64,000 nt of DNA from Paenibacillus periandrae (GCF_022458865.1 NZ_JAJNMU010000017.1:1-64000), one strand, 5' to 3'; counted from the stretch's first letter, positions 51,486-61,562 are shown. Translations and numbers: made by a program. Notes: generated by a model not told the origin, from the sequence alone.

Positions 51486-52379
51486 ATGATAACCAAAAAA
51501 ACGAACTATAAGTGGATCACTGCCACTATATTATTGTTAATCATCCTTATTACCTATATGCTTTTTTACCCTCCAGTTATTAAAGGGCAAGAATCGGTTG
51601 CAAAAGTAAATGGAGTTTCCATAGCCAAGGAACAGCTGTATAATGCGGTATTAGCTTCGAGTGGTGAAAAAACACTGCAAAATTTAATAGATCAGGAATT
51701 GATCCAGCAGGAAGCTAAGAAGGCGGGGGTTCAGGTGCAGCAAACGGATATCGACAACGCACTTGAATCAACCAAAGGACAATTTTCATCAGAAGACGAA
51801 TTTAATCAGGCGTTGGCCACATACGGAATGACATCCGATCAGCTAAAGCAAAATATACAAACAGAGCTGCTGATCGAAAAGATTTTAGAGCCAGAAATAA
51901 CAGTTACCGATGATGAAATTAATCAATATTATACAGCTAATCTGGAAACATTAAAAACACCGGAGCAAGTGAAAGCTTCGCATATCTTGGTTGCAACTAA
52001 AGAAGAGGCTGATGCCATTGAGCAGCAATTGAAGAATGGTGAGGACTTTAGCACAATCGCTCAGGATAAATCGTTGGACACAGCGACCAAAAGCAAAGGC
52101 GGAGATTTGAATTACTTTGCTAAAGGCGAGATGGAGGAACCGTTTGAGGCAGCAGCATTCAAGCTTGAGACCGGAGCCATCAGCGACGTTGTTCAGACAA
52201 CAAACGGCTATCACATTATTAAAGTAACCGATCATAAACAAGCAACTACACCAACCTTGGAAGAGAAGAAGGAAGAGATCCATACGACGTTGATGAAGCA
52301 AAAGGTAACAGACAAAGCTTCGGGCTGGCTTGAGGAAAAGAAATCGGGAGCTTCTATCGAGAACTATTTGACCAGTTAA
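51486..52379 (+). CDS. PrsA-like peptidyl-prolyl isomerase (parvulin type), membrane anchored
   Basis: A 297-residue protein. Residues 10-28 form a signal anchor (WITATILLLIILITYMLFY) and no lipobox cysteine is present, unlike classical PrsA. SurA-N type helical domain at about 35-145, then a parvulin domain (VKASHILVATKEEADAIEQQ ... GGDLNYFAKGEMEEPF ... NGYHIIKVTDHK) at 155-255. It would help fold exported proteins outside the membrane. AGAAAGGAAG precedes ATG 51486. Confidence 0.9.
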   Translation: MITKKTNYKWITATILLLIILITYMLFYPPVIKGQESVAKVNGVSIAKEQLYNAVLASSGEKTLQNLIDQELIQQEAKKAGVQVQQTDIDNALESTKGQFSSEDEFNQALATYGMTSDQLKQNIQTELLIEKILEPEITVTDDEINQYYTANLETLKTPEQVKASHILVATKEEADAIEQQLKNGEDFSTIAQDKSLDTATKSKGGDLNYFAKGEMEEPFEAAAFKLETGAISDVVQTTNGYHIIKVTDHKQATTPTLEEKKEEIHTTLMKQKVTDKASGWLEEKKSGASIENYLTS

Positions 52380-52413
52380 GCATGAGAACGTCAGCTCGAC
52401 CGAGTATTCGGTA

Positions 52414-52463
52414 GGCGGTAACTATGTTCCTTTTACAAGGAACTCACAGTTGCCGTCTTTTTG
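52414..52463 (+). terminator. Rho-independent terminator
   Basis: GGCGGTAACT and AGTTGCCGTC form the outer stem (with G-T pairs), with the perfect inner stem GTTCCTT/AAGGAAC, followed by TTTTT. It ends the foldase transcript. Confidence 0.82.
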
Positions 52464-52585
52464 TTGCAGAGCTATAATGTGGAGACATCTATTTGGGATA
52501 TAAGGATTAATTTCAAGAGAGCCCACTTAAAATGACCATTATAAGAGAACTGTATACATATGGTTCATTTCGAGGAGGAGGACAT

Positions 52586-52789
52586 ATGATAACCAACACG
52601 AGCACCTTGACAGAGATGAAACTCAACAATGAACAAGAAGCTTTGATGATTCAGACAATGAAAGAAGAACATACGAAGCTATGTAACCAAATGGCTCAAC
52701 TGGATGAACTGCTGCTGCGACTAGAAAACAAAATTAATAGACTTGACGATTGTATAAATTTCACGCCCAATATTCAAGCATCAGCATAG
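52586..52789 (+). CDS. Small coiled-coil hypothetical protein
   Basis: A 67-residue protein starting at ATG 52586 right after GAGGAGGAC. Residues 12-58 are a continuous charged helix with leucine and isoleucine heptads (LCNQMAQLDELLLRLENKIN). No known family. It is monocistronic, with a terminator directly after its stop. Confidence 0.65.
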   Translation: MITNTSTLTEMKLNNEQEALMIQTMKEEHTKLCNQMAQLDELLLRLENKINRLDDCINFTPNIQASA

Positions 52790-52872
52790 AAAGACCCTCA
52801 ACTCCATGATCTTTTCGGCATCGAATAACCAATTTCGAGAGAAGAGAGGGAAATGGAATGAGGGTCTTTTTG
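52790..52872 (+). terminator. Rho-independent terminator with long loop
   Basis: AAAGACCCTCA at 52790-52800 is complementary to TGAGGGTCTTT at about 52859-52869, followed by TTT. The 58-base loop may hold extra structure. It ends the small coiled-coil gene. Confidence 0.7.
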
Positions 52873-52955
52873 TCTACTTGGCTTTTTCGTTGGGGTTCTC
52901 TATGGATGGCGATATGTTATAATAATGGAAAATGGAAAAGAGTGGGGGCTAAGCT

Positions 52956-53222
52956 TTGGAATGCCGATTAGGTTGTGCGGCCTGCTGCATAGTCATTTCA
53001 ATTTCTTCTTCGATCCCTGGGATGCCTAATGGAAAGCCGGCAGGAGTCCGATGTATACAGCTTTCCGATCAAAATAAGTGCAAACTATTCGGTTCATCCG
53101 AACGCCCGGCTGTGTGCAGCAGTCTACAGCCTTCCGTAGATATGTGCGGGTTATCCAACATAGAGGCTTTCCGTATTTTATCAGAACTCGAACAAGCAAC
53201 TACTCCAGCATCAATAATATAG
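52956..53222 (+). CDS. YkgJ-family cysteine-rich protein
   Basis: An 88-residue protein starting with TTG 52956 (GTGGGGGC upstream). The cysteine pattern MECRLGCAACC, then VRCIQL, NKCKLFG and PAVCSS matches the YkgJ/UPF0153 group, thought to bind zinc or an iron-sulfur cluster. Also conserved is IPGMPNGKPAGVRC. Function unknown. Confidence 0.85.
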   Translation: MECRLGCAACCIVISISSSIPGMPNGKPAGVRCIQLSDQNKCKLFGSSERPAVCSSLQPSVDMCGLSNIEAFRILSELEQATTPASII

Positions 53223-53271
53223 TTAATCGTTGTACTACTAATTGATTTCCAAATTGAAAGGGGTTAATGAA

Positions 53272-54423
53272 ATGGAACGTTTACAACGCTTGACGCCATT
53301 GCTGAAGAGCTTTATGGAAAAAGGACCTGCTGGCTGTGCCATTACTGTTGTCAGAAGCGGAGAGGTATTGTATCAGGAAAGCTTTGGCTATGCAGATGTG
53401 GACAAGAAAAAGAAGCTCGATTCAGATACAATCTATCGGATCTACTCGATGACCAAAGTGCTGACCTGCGCCGCGGCTCTTATGCTTTACGAAAAAGGAA
53501 TCTATATGCTTAACGATCCACTGGAGGATTACTTGCCGGAATTTAAGAATCCTTCGGTGCATCGCTATAACGATTTTGGATTAAGATCGATTTCTCCCGC
53601 ATCTGGACCGATACGGATCAAAGATTTATTCACCATGTCCTCAGGGCTTACCTACGGGGGGGATGGTACAGAAACCGAACGGCTAACACGAGTCGTCATG
53701 GAAAATGCCACCGCTACGATGGATATGAGAGCGCTGTCCAAAGCGCTAGCGACGGTTCCTCTGGCTTTTGATCCGGGAACCCATTGGAAGTATGGTACAA
53801 GCCACGATGTTCTGGCTGCCTTGATTGAAGTGTGGTCAGGTGTTTCTTTCGGAGAGTTTCTGCAAAAGGAAATTTTCGAGCCGCTGCAGATGAAGGATAC
53901 TTCATTTCGGATTCCAGATGACAAAAGAGACCGTCTCAGCATGATGTATAATCTAGCAGAAGACGGTACGCTGACCCCTAATACGGAGCGAGACGCTCCT
54001 TATCAGCAGGGATGTATTCACGAAAGCGGTGGAAGTGGGCTGCTGTCAACGCTAGGTGATTACAGCCGATTTGCGCAGGCATTGGCAAGGGGCGGAGAAT
54101 TGGATGGGGTACGGATTCTTGGACGGAAAACCGTACAATTGATGGCGACCAATCATTTGGGACCCCAGCAGCTTAAGGATTTCAATTGGCTGCAGATGAA
54201 GGGCTTTGGTTATGGTCTGGGGGTTCGAGTCTTGATTGACCCAGCAGAGGGCGGTCTTAACGGTTCGATCGGTGAATTTGGCTGGGCAGGTCTGGCCGGG
54301 TCATGGGTGTTAATCGATCCTAAGGAGCAATTATCTGTCGTTTACATGCAGCAGATGCTGCCGAGTCTGGAGCCTTATATTCATAATCGTCTGCGGGCCG
54401 TCATTTATGGAGCTTTGGAGTAA
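53272..54423 (+). CDS. Beta-lactamase-related serine hydrolase
   Basis: A 383-residue protein of the class C beta-lactamase/esterase fold. The S-x-x-K nucleophile motif is in YRIYSMTKVL near residue 65; the second motif reads HWKYGTSHD, with T where class C beta-lactamases have N in YxN. No signal peptide, so it is more likely a cytoplasmic esterase or amidase than an antibiotic-resistance enzyme. ATG 53272 follows GAAAGGGG. It converges on the sulfatase gene. Confidence 0.9.
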   Translation: MERLQRLTPLLKSFMEKGPAGCAITVVRSGEVLYQESFGYADVDKKKKLDSDTIYRIYSMTKVLTCAAALMLYEKGIYMLNDPLEDYLPEFKNPSVHRYNDFGLRSISPASGPIRIKDLFTMSSGLTYGGDGTETERLTRVVMENATATMDMRALSKALATVPLAFDPGTHWKYGTSHDVLAALIEVWSGVSFGEFLQKEIFEPLQMKDTSFRIPDDKRDRLSMMYNLAEDGTLTPNTERDAPYQQGCIHESGGSGLLSTLGDYSRFAQALARGGELDGVRILGRKTVQLMATNHLGPQQLKDFNWLQMKGFGYGLGVRVLIDPAEGGLNGSIGEFGWAGLAGSWVLIDPKEQLSVVYMQQMLPSLEPYIHNRLRAVIYGALE

Positions 54424-54438
54424 AGATATGGTTTGCAA

Positions 54439-56193
54439 TTAAGACTTGGTTTGATTCGGTACGAGTCGCTTTTGTTTCCGCTGCTCATTCAGAAGCTGTG
54501 TCATAAACTCCTGAATAGATTTCGTTTCCTCTGTCGCAAAAGCATTATGGGCGAGATTGCGAGCTTCGAGAGGGTCCTCAGATAAATTATACATTTCGTA
54601 TTCATCTGCGACTGGTTCTGTTTTGATAGAAACGCTGTAAGTCTGGAAGCCACCCTCGGGATGCGGATAGACACTCCCAACAGGAGTGAAAGACTCATCC
54701 CGGATACCGGGATGGCTCCAAAATTGATCGTTGTCAAAGTAACGGGAAAATTTCCACAAATGCTGCTTATCATTACTTGTGATAAAGGCAATCACGGTTT
54801 CGATATGGTTGGGCTGGATAACGGAAGTATAGGGGATACCCAGCGGATTTACTTGATGTGGACCGCGCGTCACATCGTCATCAGTCATAAAGTAAATCGG
54901 TTCATCCACACGTTCACACTCAACGCCGAACAGGCAGGATGACAGATCACGCCCGACAAAGGGGTGAACTTCGCTGAATTTTTGGCGCAATCTATTTTGA
55001 ATGCCTTCCAGATCAACGTCGGCCAATCCGAGCATGGTTGGAATGATATCCAGATGACTTGTCAGTTTATCGAAATGTGCTTCCTGGGCAAATAATCGTT
55101 TGTTATGAATAATCAAGGGCACATGAACGAATTCTTCGTAAGCACAATACCATTTCTGATGAAGATAGCCGTGAGCGCCAAGCAGATCTCCGTGATCCGA
55201 AGTGAATATCACAATCGTTTCGTCATAAAATGACGATTTGGTGAGAGATTCGAAAACCTTGAGCATTTGCTGATCGGCATTCTTTTGCAGCTGGTAGTAG
55301 AGCTTACTGTAATGAGGCTGGTTAAATATGGGCTGCAATGCCCGCGGATATACATCACGATAGCTTGCCTGGCATCGGGGTTTTGTGTGTAAAGACTCGT
55401 GAATGGTTGGCGGTGGGCCAGGCTGCGGCATTGGTTCCACTGCGAAATTAAACATCGGATTATGGGCTGTCAGTGCTCCATACAATACAATATCGTGCGG
55501 GTTCACAAAGGAGGCAACCAGCAGCCAGGGCTCTAGATGCCCGTCGTTGCGTTTTTTGTGATCCAGTGCTTCGATAAGCTCAACCACTTCTGCAGCATAG
55601 AACTCATCTCTGCCGCTGACTCCAATTCCAGCTGAAGAAGCGGAATTTCGGGGATTTTTCCCGTGCGGCTCCGGTCCAATCCAACTGGAGAATCCGAAGT
55701 CAGCTAAAGGATCGGCATGAAGATACAAATCTACTTTTTCCTTATTGGGTATACCGGTTACGGGATCATAGCTTAATAGGCCATTGTGAGTGCCGGGGAT
55801 GATAATATCTTCGTAGGAAACATGCCATTTTCCTTTATAATAGGTTTGATAGCCAGCCTCCCGGAAATAATGGCCCATTGTCGGAACCGTGTTTCTGTTA
55901 AGCCAAAACATATCCGGATCGGAGGCTTCCTTGGCGATTCCATTCGTCTGACTGACGCCATGAAGGGACGGATACTGTCCGGTAAACATTGTCGCTCGAC
56001 TGGGACAGCAGGCAGCACTTCCAATATAATGCCGATCGAACTCTAGTCCGTTCGTTCTTAGCAGCTCCTGTGTAACGAGATTGTGTGTACGCCATTCTCT
56101 GATGTCACGGTTCTCATATACAGGGGGATACCTCTGCTCATCAACGAGTATAACAAGAAAGTTAGGCTTCTGAATGTTCCTGATGTGTGTCAT
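54439..56193 (-). CDS. Sulfatase (type I, formylglycine-dependent)
   Basis: A 584-residue cytoplasmic sulfatase. LVILVDEQRYPPVY at the start stands for the first metal-binding motif, AACCPSRATMFTGQYPSLHG near residue 62 contains the C-x-P-S-R motif that is converted to formylglycine, and TSDHGDLLGAHGYLHQKW near residue 330 gives further metal ligands. There is no signal peptide. It is divergent from the YesN-type regulator and lies beside an importer and a sugar oxidoreductase, which suggests removal of sulfate from an imported sugar. Confidence 0.92.
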   Translation of the reverse strand: MTHIRNIQKPNFLVILVDEQRYPPVYENRDIREWRTHNLVTQELLRTNGLEFDRHYIGSAACCPSRATMFTGQYPSLHGVSQTNGIAKEASDPDMFWLNRNTVPTMGHYFREAGYQTYYKGKWHVSYEDIIIPGTHNGLLSYDPVTGIPNKEKVDLYLHADPLADFGFSSWIGPEPHGKNPRNSASSAGIGVSGRDEFYAAEVVELIEALDHKKRNDGHLEPWLLVASFVNPHDIVLYGALTAHNPMFNFAVEPMPQPGPPPTIHESLHTKPRCQASYRDVYPRALQPIFNQPHYSKLYYQLQKNADQQMLKVFESLTKSSFYDETIVIFTSDHGDLLGAHGYLHQKWYCAYEEFVHVPLIIHNKRLFAQEAHFDKLTSHLDIIPTMLGLADVDLEGIQNRLRQKFSEVHPFVGRDLSSCLFGVECERVDEPIYFMTDDDVTRGPHQVNPLGIPYTSVIQPNHIETVIAFITSNDKQHLWKFSRYFDNDQFWSHPGIRDESFTPVGSVYPHPEGGFQTYSVSIKTEPVADEYEMYNLSEDPLEARNLAHNAFATEETKSIQEFMTQLLNEQRKQKRLVPNQTKS

Positions 56194-56311
56194 TATTCAC
56201 CCCGCCAATATGTCATGTCTAAGTAATATGCGTCAGGCTGTTGTCCTATGAAGATAGATGAATGGAAACTGCACAGAGCTATAGTTCAAACTGGAAGTAG
56301 AAGGTGATTCG

Positions 56312-57853
56312 ATGTATAAGGCTTTGATCGTAGATGATGAAAAAATCGAGCGGGAGGGTGTCAAGTTTTTAATCGAAAAACTAGAGCTGACCCTGCAAAC
56401 TGACGAAGCGGAAAACGGTGTCAAAGCGCTGGAATATTTGCAAACGCATGAGGTAGACCTATTATTCACCGATATCCGTATGCCGTTCATGGACGGGTTA
56501 GCGTTGGCAGCGAAGGCGAAGGCGCTATATCCCAAGCTTAAGGTTATTATTGTAAGCGCATACGGCGATTTTGAATATGCTAAGCAAGCCATCCACATTC
56601 AGGTGGTCCACTATTTGTTGAAGCCTGTTGAAGTATCCGAGTTTCTTGAGGTCGTGACAGAGGTTATCCGTTTATGTGATGAGGATCGTGAGCAGAGGGC
56701 AAGATCGCAGCAGCTGGAGCAGGTGTACGAAATCGGGAATCGCTATGTGCAGGAGCAAATGCTGTTTGATTTACTTCAAGGAACCCAGTCTGCAGAATAT
56801 GCTGGAACTGGACGAAATCAACAAGGCTGGCTAAAGGAGGGTACGGCATTTCGGCTCCTTCTTTTGGATACACGGAACAAATTATTCGATACAGTCGGGG
56901 AAGGGCTACAATCGCAATTGACAAGTGTACTCCCATGGGATTGTATGTATTTGAACCTGAATGAGTATCAAAGCGTGCTTTTCGTACGGTTGGAGGGAAA
57001 TTGGGACAAGAAGCAGCTGGAGCCATATGGAAAGAAGCTTCAGGAGATTCTCATAGCACATTACGAAGTCGATAATGTGATCGTATTCAGCGGCTTACTG
57101 AACGATCTTCAACTGGTTCCTGCCGAATATCAGGAGATGGAGAAAATATTGGAATACAAATTTTTTCTGCCTGCTTCGGCTGTATTGTTTTCAGAGGATA
57201 TGTGTGCATCCCTGCAGGAAGTACCTGCGGACCTCAACCATATGCTTGAGGAAATATCGCGGTATATCAGCTACAGCGAGTCTCATTTAATTCTGGATGT
57301 GATTGAGAGGCTGTTTGTTGAGCTGTCCTTCAATAACCAATTGTCTACCATTTATGTGAAATACATATGTGCCGAAATTGCCAAAAAATATGTCGATAGC
57401 TTCAATCGTGACACTGACATGTCCTTTCAATGGTTTGCCGAGCACATATTTAAGTCAGGCAGCCTGATGCAGCTCAAGGATCTAATGATCCAGATGGTTG
57501 AAGAGAGGTCGAGGCCAGAAGTCGAGCCTTCCAGAAAGGTGATCGGCGAGGTGCTTAAATGGATTCACCGTGATTATCAAAAGGATATCGGCCTGGATTC
57601 CCTGGCGGACAAGGCAGGCTTGTCTCCAAGCTACTTAAGCCATCTGTTCAAGAAAGAAACCGGCTCCAGTCTCATCAAGTACATAATCAGCTATCGGCTG
57701 GAAAAAGCGGGTGAGCTGCTTAGGACCACCAATATGAAAATTGCCGATATTACCAATGAGGTGGGTTATACGAGCTTCGCTTACTTTTGTTCCATATTCA
57801 AAAATTATTACGGCAAAACCCCCGCCAAATACAGGGAAGGGGATTCCGTATGA
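56312..57853 (+). CDS. Response regulator, YesN type
   Basis: A 513-residue protein of usual length. The receiver domain has IVDDEK, the phospho-acceptor aspartate in LLFTDIRMP near residue 55 and the lysine in YLLKPVEV. The last 100 residues are an AraC-type DNA-binding domain (LDSLADKAGLSPSYLSHLFK; ITNEVGYTSFAYFCSIFKNY). Its stop overlaps the start of the kinase gene (ATGA). It likely activates the importer genes at 59685 onward when the substrate is sensed. Confidence 0.94.
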   Translation: MYKALIVDDEKIEREGVKFLIEKLELTLQTDEAENGVKALEYLQTHEVDLLFTDIRMPFMDGLALAAKAKALYPKLKVIIVSAYGDFEYAKQAIHIQVVHYLLKPVEVSEFLEVVTEVIRLCDEDREQRARSQQLEQVYEIGNRYVQEQMLFDLLQGTQSAEYAGTGRNQQGWLKEGTAFRLLLLDTRNKLFDTVGEGLQSQLTSVLPWDCMYLNLNEYQSVLFVRLEGNWDKKQLEPYGKKLQEILIAHYEVDNVIVFSGLLNDLQLVPAEYQEMEKILEYKFFLPASAVLFSEDMCASLQEVPADLNHMLEEISRYISYSESHLILDVIERLFVELSFNNQLSTIYVKYICAEIAKKYVDSFNRDTDMSFQWFAEHIFKSGSLMQLKDLMIQMVEERSRPEVEPSRKVIGEVLKWIHRDYQKDIGLDSLADKAGLSPSYLSHLFKKETGSSLIKYIISYRLEKAGELLRTTNMKIADITNEVGYTSFAYFCSIFKNYYGKTPAKYREGDSV

Positions 57854-59568
57854 GTCACCCGCTGCACATGTTCAGAAATATGCGTTTCAAGCAAAAGCTC
57901 ATTTTATCTTACCTGATCGTAAGCTTAATTCCGATCGCGCTATTGGGGACTTATTCTTACAACCAGTCCAAGCTGTTTCTTCGCAAGCAGGCCGTCCAAG
58001 GCTTACAGGATACGGTCGGTACGATGGCAAGAGGTATGAACGAAAAGACGGTGCAATACGAGCGAACGGTCGATTCCGTTGTGATGAATACAGGACTTCA
58101 GCGTATTTTCGGTACCCAATATAAAAGTCTCACGCTGCTCTCCGAAGATTTAAGAAAGTATGTGGACCCTTATTTCAGCATGATCAAGAGCTTGAATAAA
58201 GACATGCTGCAGCTCACCGTATATATGCCCGATACGATGCCGGAATATGGCGATTCTATTCTTTCCATGAACAGGCTAAAGGGTAATAGTCTATGGTATA
58301 ACGCTGCTATGCAGCAAAAGCAAACGGGCTGGTATCATAATAATGACGAGCTCGTTGTATATCGACAATTTCCGACAATACTATACAATAATATGGAAGG
58401 TATTTTGTATTTGAAATTGAACAAGGAACTTTTTTTTGAGTCGCTTTCGTCGGTTTCTTCGGTTGATTCGGCACGTGACGGACTTTTTATTTCCGATGGG
58501 CAGCACAACGTCGTCTATTCCAATCACCGTGACGCTGCCATATTTCAACACCAAATCATACAGCTGCCAACGCAGCCTGAGAATACAGCCGATATCGGGG
58601 GCATTCGATATATTGTCATTAATGTCCCTCTTCATCATTCCGATTGGACGCTTCATTATTATATACCGGAGCAGGACATATCGATGGATGCTACCAGCAT
58701 TGTCAAGGCAACAGTCATACTCCTTATTGTCTGTATCGCCATATTGTTCGCGCTCATTTGGATATTTTCACATACCATGATCAAACGGATTTATCATTTG
58801 AACAAACTAATGAAACAAGTTCAGTACGGAAATATGCAATTGGACATACGCAGCGAGAGCAGGGACGAGATTGGTGAATTAACGAACCGCTTCGGCAGCA
58901 TGCTGTTTCGTATTAATGAGCTGGTGACAGAGGTATATCAAAACAAAATTATTCAAAAGGAAGCCGAGTTTAAAGCGCTGCAGGCCCAAATTAATCCTCA
59001 CTTTTTGTACAATACGTTATCTATCATCAACTGGAAATCGCTGAAGATTGGCGCAACCGATATTAGCCATGTCGTGACTACACTATCCCGATTTTACAGA
59101 ACCTCTCTCAACCGGGGAGAAAGCATGACTACCGTCAGGGACGAGCTGCAGAACACCCAGTCGTTTGTGGAAATTCAATCCGTGATGCACGATCATAGCT
59201 TTGATGTGAGCTATCATATCGATGATGAGGTGTATCAATACGATACGGTGAATTTATCGATACAGCCGCTTGTTGAAAATGCGATCCTGCATGGGATTGA
59301 CCAGAAACAAGAAGGTAGAGGACAGCTGGTAATCACCGTTCGAGCCCATAAGGAATGGATTGAATTTGTGGTGGAAGACAATGGACCGGGCATCCCAAAG
59401 GAAATACAGGACGATATTTTGATCCAACAGTCCAAGGGCTATGGATTGAAAAATGTGAATGAGCGGATCAAGCTCGTGTTCGGTGATGAATATGGCATTA
59501 CGGTATTCAGTGAAAATGGTCAAGGGACTGCAATGATCATGATCATTCCCAAATATAGAAAGCAATAA
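57850..59568 (+). CDS. Histidine kinase, YesM type
   Basis: A 572-residue membrane sensor. First span near residues 17-36 (ILSYLIVSLIPIALLGTYSY), an extracellular sensor domain, a second span near 290 (VILLIVCIAILFALIWIFSH), a HAMP region, the phospho-acceptor motif QAQINPHFLYNTLS near 400 and a GHKL ATPase domain (VVEDNGPGIPKE; GYGLKNVNERIKLVFG). ATG 57850 overlaps the stop of the response regulator. The intact counterpart of the broken kinase at 20953. Confidence 0.94.
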   Translation: MSHPLHMFRNMRFKQKLILSYLIVSLIPIALLGTYSYNQSKLFLRKQAVQGLQDTVGTMARGMNEKTVQYERTVDSVVMNTGLQRIFGTQYKSLTLLSEDLRKYVDPYFSMIKSLNKDMLQLTVYMPDTMPEYGDSILSMNRLKGNSLWYNAAMQQKQTGWYHNNDELVVYRQFPTILYNNMEGILYLKLNKELFFESLSSVSSVDSARDGLFISDGQHNVVYSNHRDAAIFQHQIIQLPTQPENTADIGGIRYIVINVPLHHSDWTLHYYIPEQDISMDATSIVKATVILLIVCIAILFALIWIFSHTMIKRIYHLNKLMKQVQYGNMQLDIRSESRDEIGELTNRFGSMLFRINELVTEVYQNKIIQKEAEFKALQAQINPHFLYNTLSIINWKSLKIGATDISHVVTTLSRFYRTSLNRGESMTTVRDELQNTQSFVEIQSVMHDHSFDVSYHIDDEVYQYDTVNLSIQPLVENAILHGIDQKQEGRGQLVITVRAHKEWIEFVVEDNGPGIPKEIQDDILIQQSKGYGLKNVNERIKLVFGDEYGITVFSENGQGTAMIMIIPKYRKQ

Positions 59569-59606
59569 AACGATAGTTTTCAAAAAAATCTGATAATTAA
59601 AATAAA

Positions 59607-59652
59607 ACAGCGCTGTGCTATATTAATTAAACAGGAATGAATGCGCATTCAT
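59607..59652. promoter_or_regulatory. Two palindromes upstream of the importer operon
   Basis: ACAGCGCTGT (59607-59616) and ATGAATGCGCATTCAT (59637-59652) are exact palindromes, both centred on GCGC. They lie before the first permease gene and may be operators for its regulator; YesN-type proteins usually bind direct repeats, so another factor is possible. Confidence 0.45.
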
Positions 59653-59684
59653 AACTTAAATATCTGGAAAGGAGAGAGGTTATT

Positions 59685-60644
59685 ATTGCACGAATCATAA
59701 CAGCCAATCAGAAGACTGAAACCGTTTCCAAAACGAAAAGTGAGTTCAGAAAGAAATTAAAAAATTATCAGGTTCTCTACTTGATGCTGCTGCCGGGTCT
59801 CCTGTACTTTATTATTTTTCATTATGTTCCGATGTACGGTGTTGTCCTCGCCTTCAAAAATTTTAAAATTATGCAGGGTATTATGGCCAGCCCTTGGGTC
59901 GGACTTGAGCATTTTTACAAAGTATTCGCCGATCCGAACTTTTATCGAGTCTTGAACAATACCCTTATCATTAGCCTTTATAAAATCGTATTCGCCTTCC
60001 CCATTCCAATTGTATTCGCCCTTCTGCTAAGCGAAATTACAAGTGAGCGGTTTAAAAAGCTCGTCCAGACGATTTCGTATTTGCCGCATTTTATGTCCTG
60101 GGTCATTATGGCAGGTATTTTTATTAGCATTTTTTCATTGAACGGTCCTGTCAACGCCATAATCAAGCTGTTTGGCGCTGATCCGGTATTGTTTATGGCA
60201 GATGACCGTTATTTCCGTACGATTCTGATCCTCACGGACATTTACCAAGGCTTCGGCTGGGGCTCGATCGTTTATTTTGCCGCCATCGCCGGGATCGACC
60301 CGCAGCTTCAGGAAGCAGCTATCATGGATGGAGCCAACCGATTTAAAAGAATGATCTATATTACGATCCCGATGCTGTTACCCGTTATTTCCATCATGCT
60401 CATTCTACGGATGGCGCACGTACTGGATGCCGGCTTCGATCAAATTTTCAACATGTATAATCCTAAAGTATATGGAGTATCGGACATACTGGATACTTTC
60501 GTTTATAGAAAAGGATTGGTGGAAACGAACTACAGCTACGCGACGGCGGTAGGCCTGTTTAAATCCGTTGTTGCTCTAGTGCTCATCGTACTCGTCAATA
60601 AAGCAGTGCACATGATGGGAGGAAAGGATCATACCATTTGGTAA
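59685..60644 (+). CDS. ABC transporter permease, LplB type, possibly with an ATT start codon
   Basis: About 319 residues with six predicted spans (LYLMLLPGLLYFIIFHYVPM at the first) and an EAA-type loop, LQEAAIMDGANRFKRMIYIT, near residue 205. The frame is open from 59655, and no ATG, GTG or TTG occurs in it before TTG 59781. The strong AAAGGAG at 59668-59674 lies ten bases before ATT 59685, and the extra 32 residues (basic, KKLKNYQ before the first span) match the family. So an ATT start, or a mutated start, is likely. A TTG or ATG start at 59781/59784 would lose that basic segment and part of the first span. Confidence 0.9.
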   Translation: MARIITANQKTETVSKTKSEFRKKLKNYQVLYLMLLPGLLYFIIFHYVPMYGVVLAFKNFKIMQGIMASPWVGLEHFYKVFADPNFYRVLNNTLIISLYKIVFAFPIPIVFALLLSEITSERFKKLVQTISYLPHFMSWVIMAGIFISIFSLNGPVNAIIKLFGADPVLFMADDRYFRTILILTDIYQGFGWGSIVYFAAIAGIDPQLQEAAIMDGANRFKRMIYITIPMLLPVISIMLILRMAHVLDAGFDQIFNMYNPKVYGVSDILDTFVYRKGLVETNYSYATAVGLFKSVVALVLIVLVNKAVHMMGGKDHTIW

Positions 60645-60674
60645 TTCGGCGTATCTGATGGAGGCATGTTGACT

Positions 60675-61562
60675 ATGATAAAAACGAAAAAAACGTCCGC
60701 AGAGAAGATAGGCGAATTCTCGTTGTATTTGCTCATGATCGTGATTACTGTCATCACCTTGTATCCGTTTTGGAACCAGGTGATTACGTCGATCAGTGCG
60801 GAAAGCACCTTATATACAACCGGTATGCTTCTTCTCCCAAGCAAGCTTTCCTTTGAAAGCTATCATGTGATTTTTCAATATAAAGCCATATGGACCGGCT
60901 ACGGAAATACGATATTGCGTACGATACTCGGGGTAGGTCTCAGTCTGTTCTTCACTGCGCTGTTCGCTTATCCCTTATCCAAAAAGGACCTGCCGTACAA
61001 TCGCACGATCACCTCGTTCGTCTTGTTCACCATGCTGTTCAGCGGAGGCTTGATTCCCAATTATTTGCTCGTTAAGCAGTTGGGTATGTTTAATTCAGTC
61101 TGGGCGCTTGTGCTGCCAAGCATGATCAGTGCGTTTAATACATTAATAATGAGAAATTTTTTCAGGTCGATACCGGACAGCCTGGAGGAATCTGCACGTG
61201 TGGACGGCGCCGGGTACTTTTTTATTTTTCGTAAAATTATCGTACCGCTCTCCAAACCGGTGCTGGCTACCGTGGCCTTGTGGATTGCAGTTAATCATTG
61301 GAATGCCTGGTTCGATGCCATGATTTATATTACCGATTCGAAAAAGCAGGTACTGCAGGTTGTGCTCAGAAAAATCATCGTGGACAATAATATGGACCAG
61401 CTGAACACGATGCTGTACCAGTTTGATCAGAAGGATATGTTTTCCACGCGCCAGCTGCAGGCTACAGTCACCATGTTCTCGGTCCTGCCGATGCTTGTGA
61501 TCTATCCTTTTGTGCAAAAGTATTTTGTCAAAGGGATCATGATCGGCGCGGTTAAAGGGTGA
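60675..61562 (+). CDS. ABC transporter permease, YtcP type
   Basis: A 295-residue membrane protein with six predicted spans. ATG 60675 is chosen because GGAGG ends ten bases before it; ATG 60666 is only one base away from that site. The EAA loop reads LEESARVDGAGYFFIFRKII near residue 170 and the family tail is VQKYFVKGIMIGAVKG. Partner of the LplB-type permease directly upstream, followed by the binding lipoprotein. Confidence 0.92.
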   Translation: MIKTKKTSAEKIGEFSLYLLMIVITVITLYPFWNQVITSISAESTLYTTGMLLLPSKLSFESYHVIFQYKAIWTGYGNTILRTILGVGLSLFFTALFAYPLSKKDLPYNRTITSFVLFTMLFSGGLIPNYLLVKQLGMFNSVWALVLPSMISAFNTLIMRNFFRSIPDSLEESARVDGAGYFFIFRKIIVPLSKPVLATVALWIAVNHWNAWFDAMIYITDSKKQVLQVVLRKIIVDNNMDQLNTMLYQFDQKDMFSTRQLQATVTMFSVLPMLVIYPFVQKYFVKGIMIGAVKG

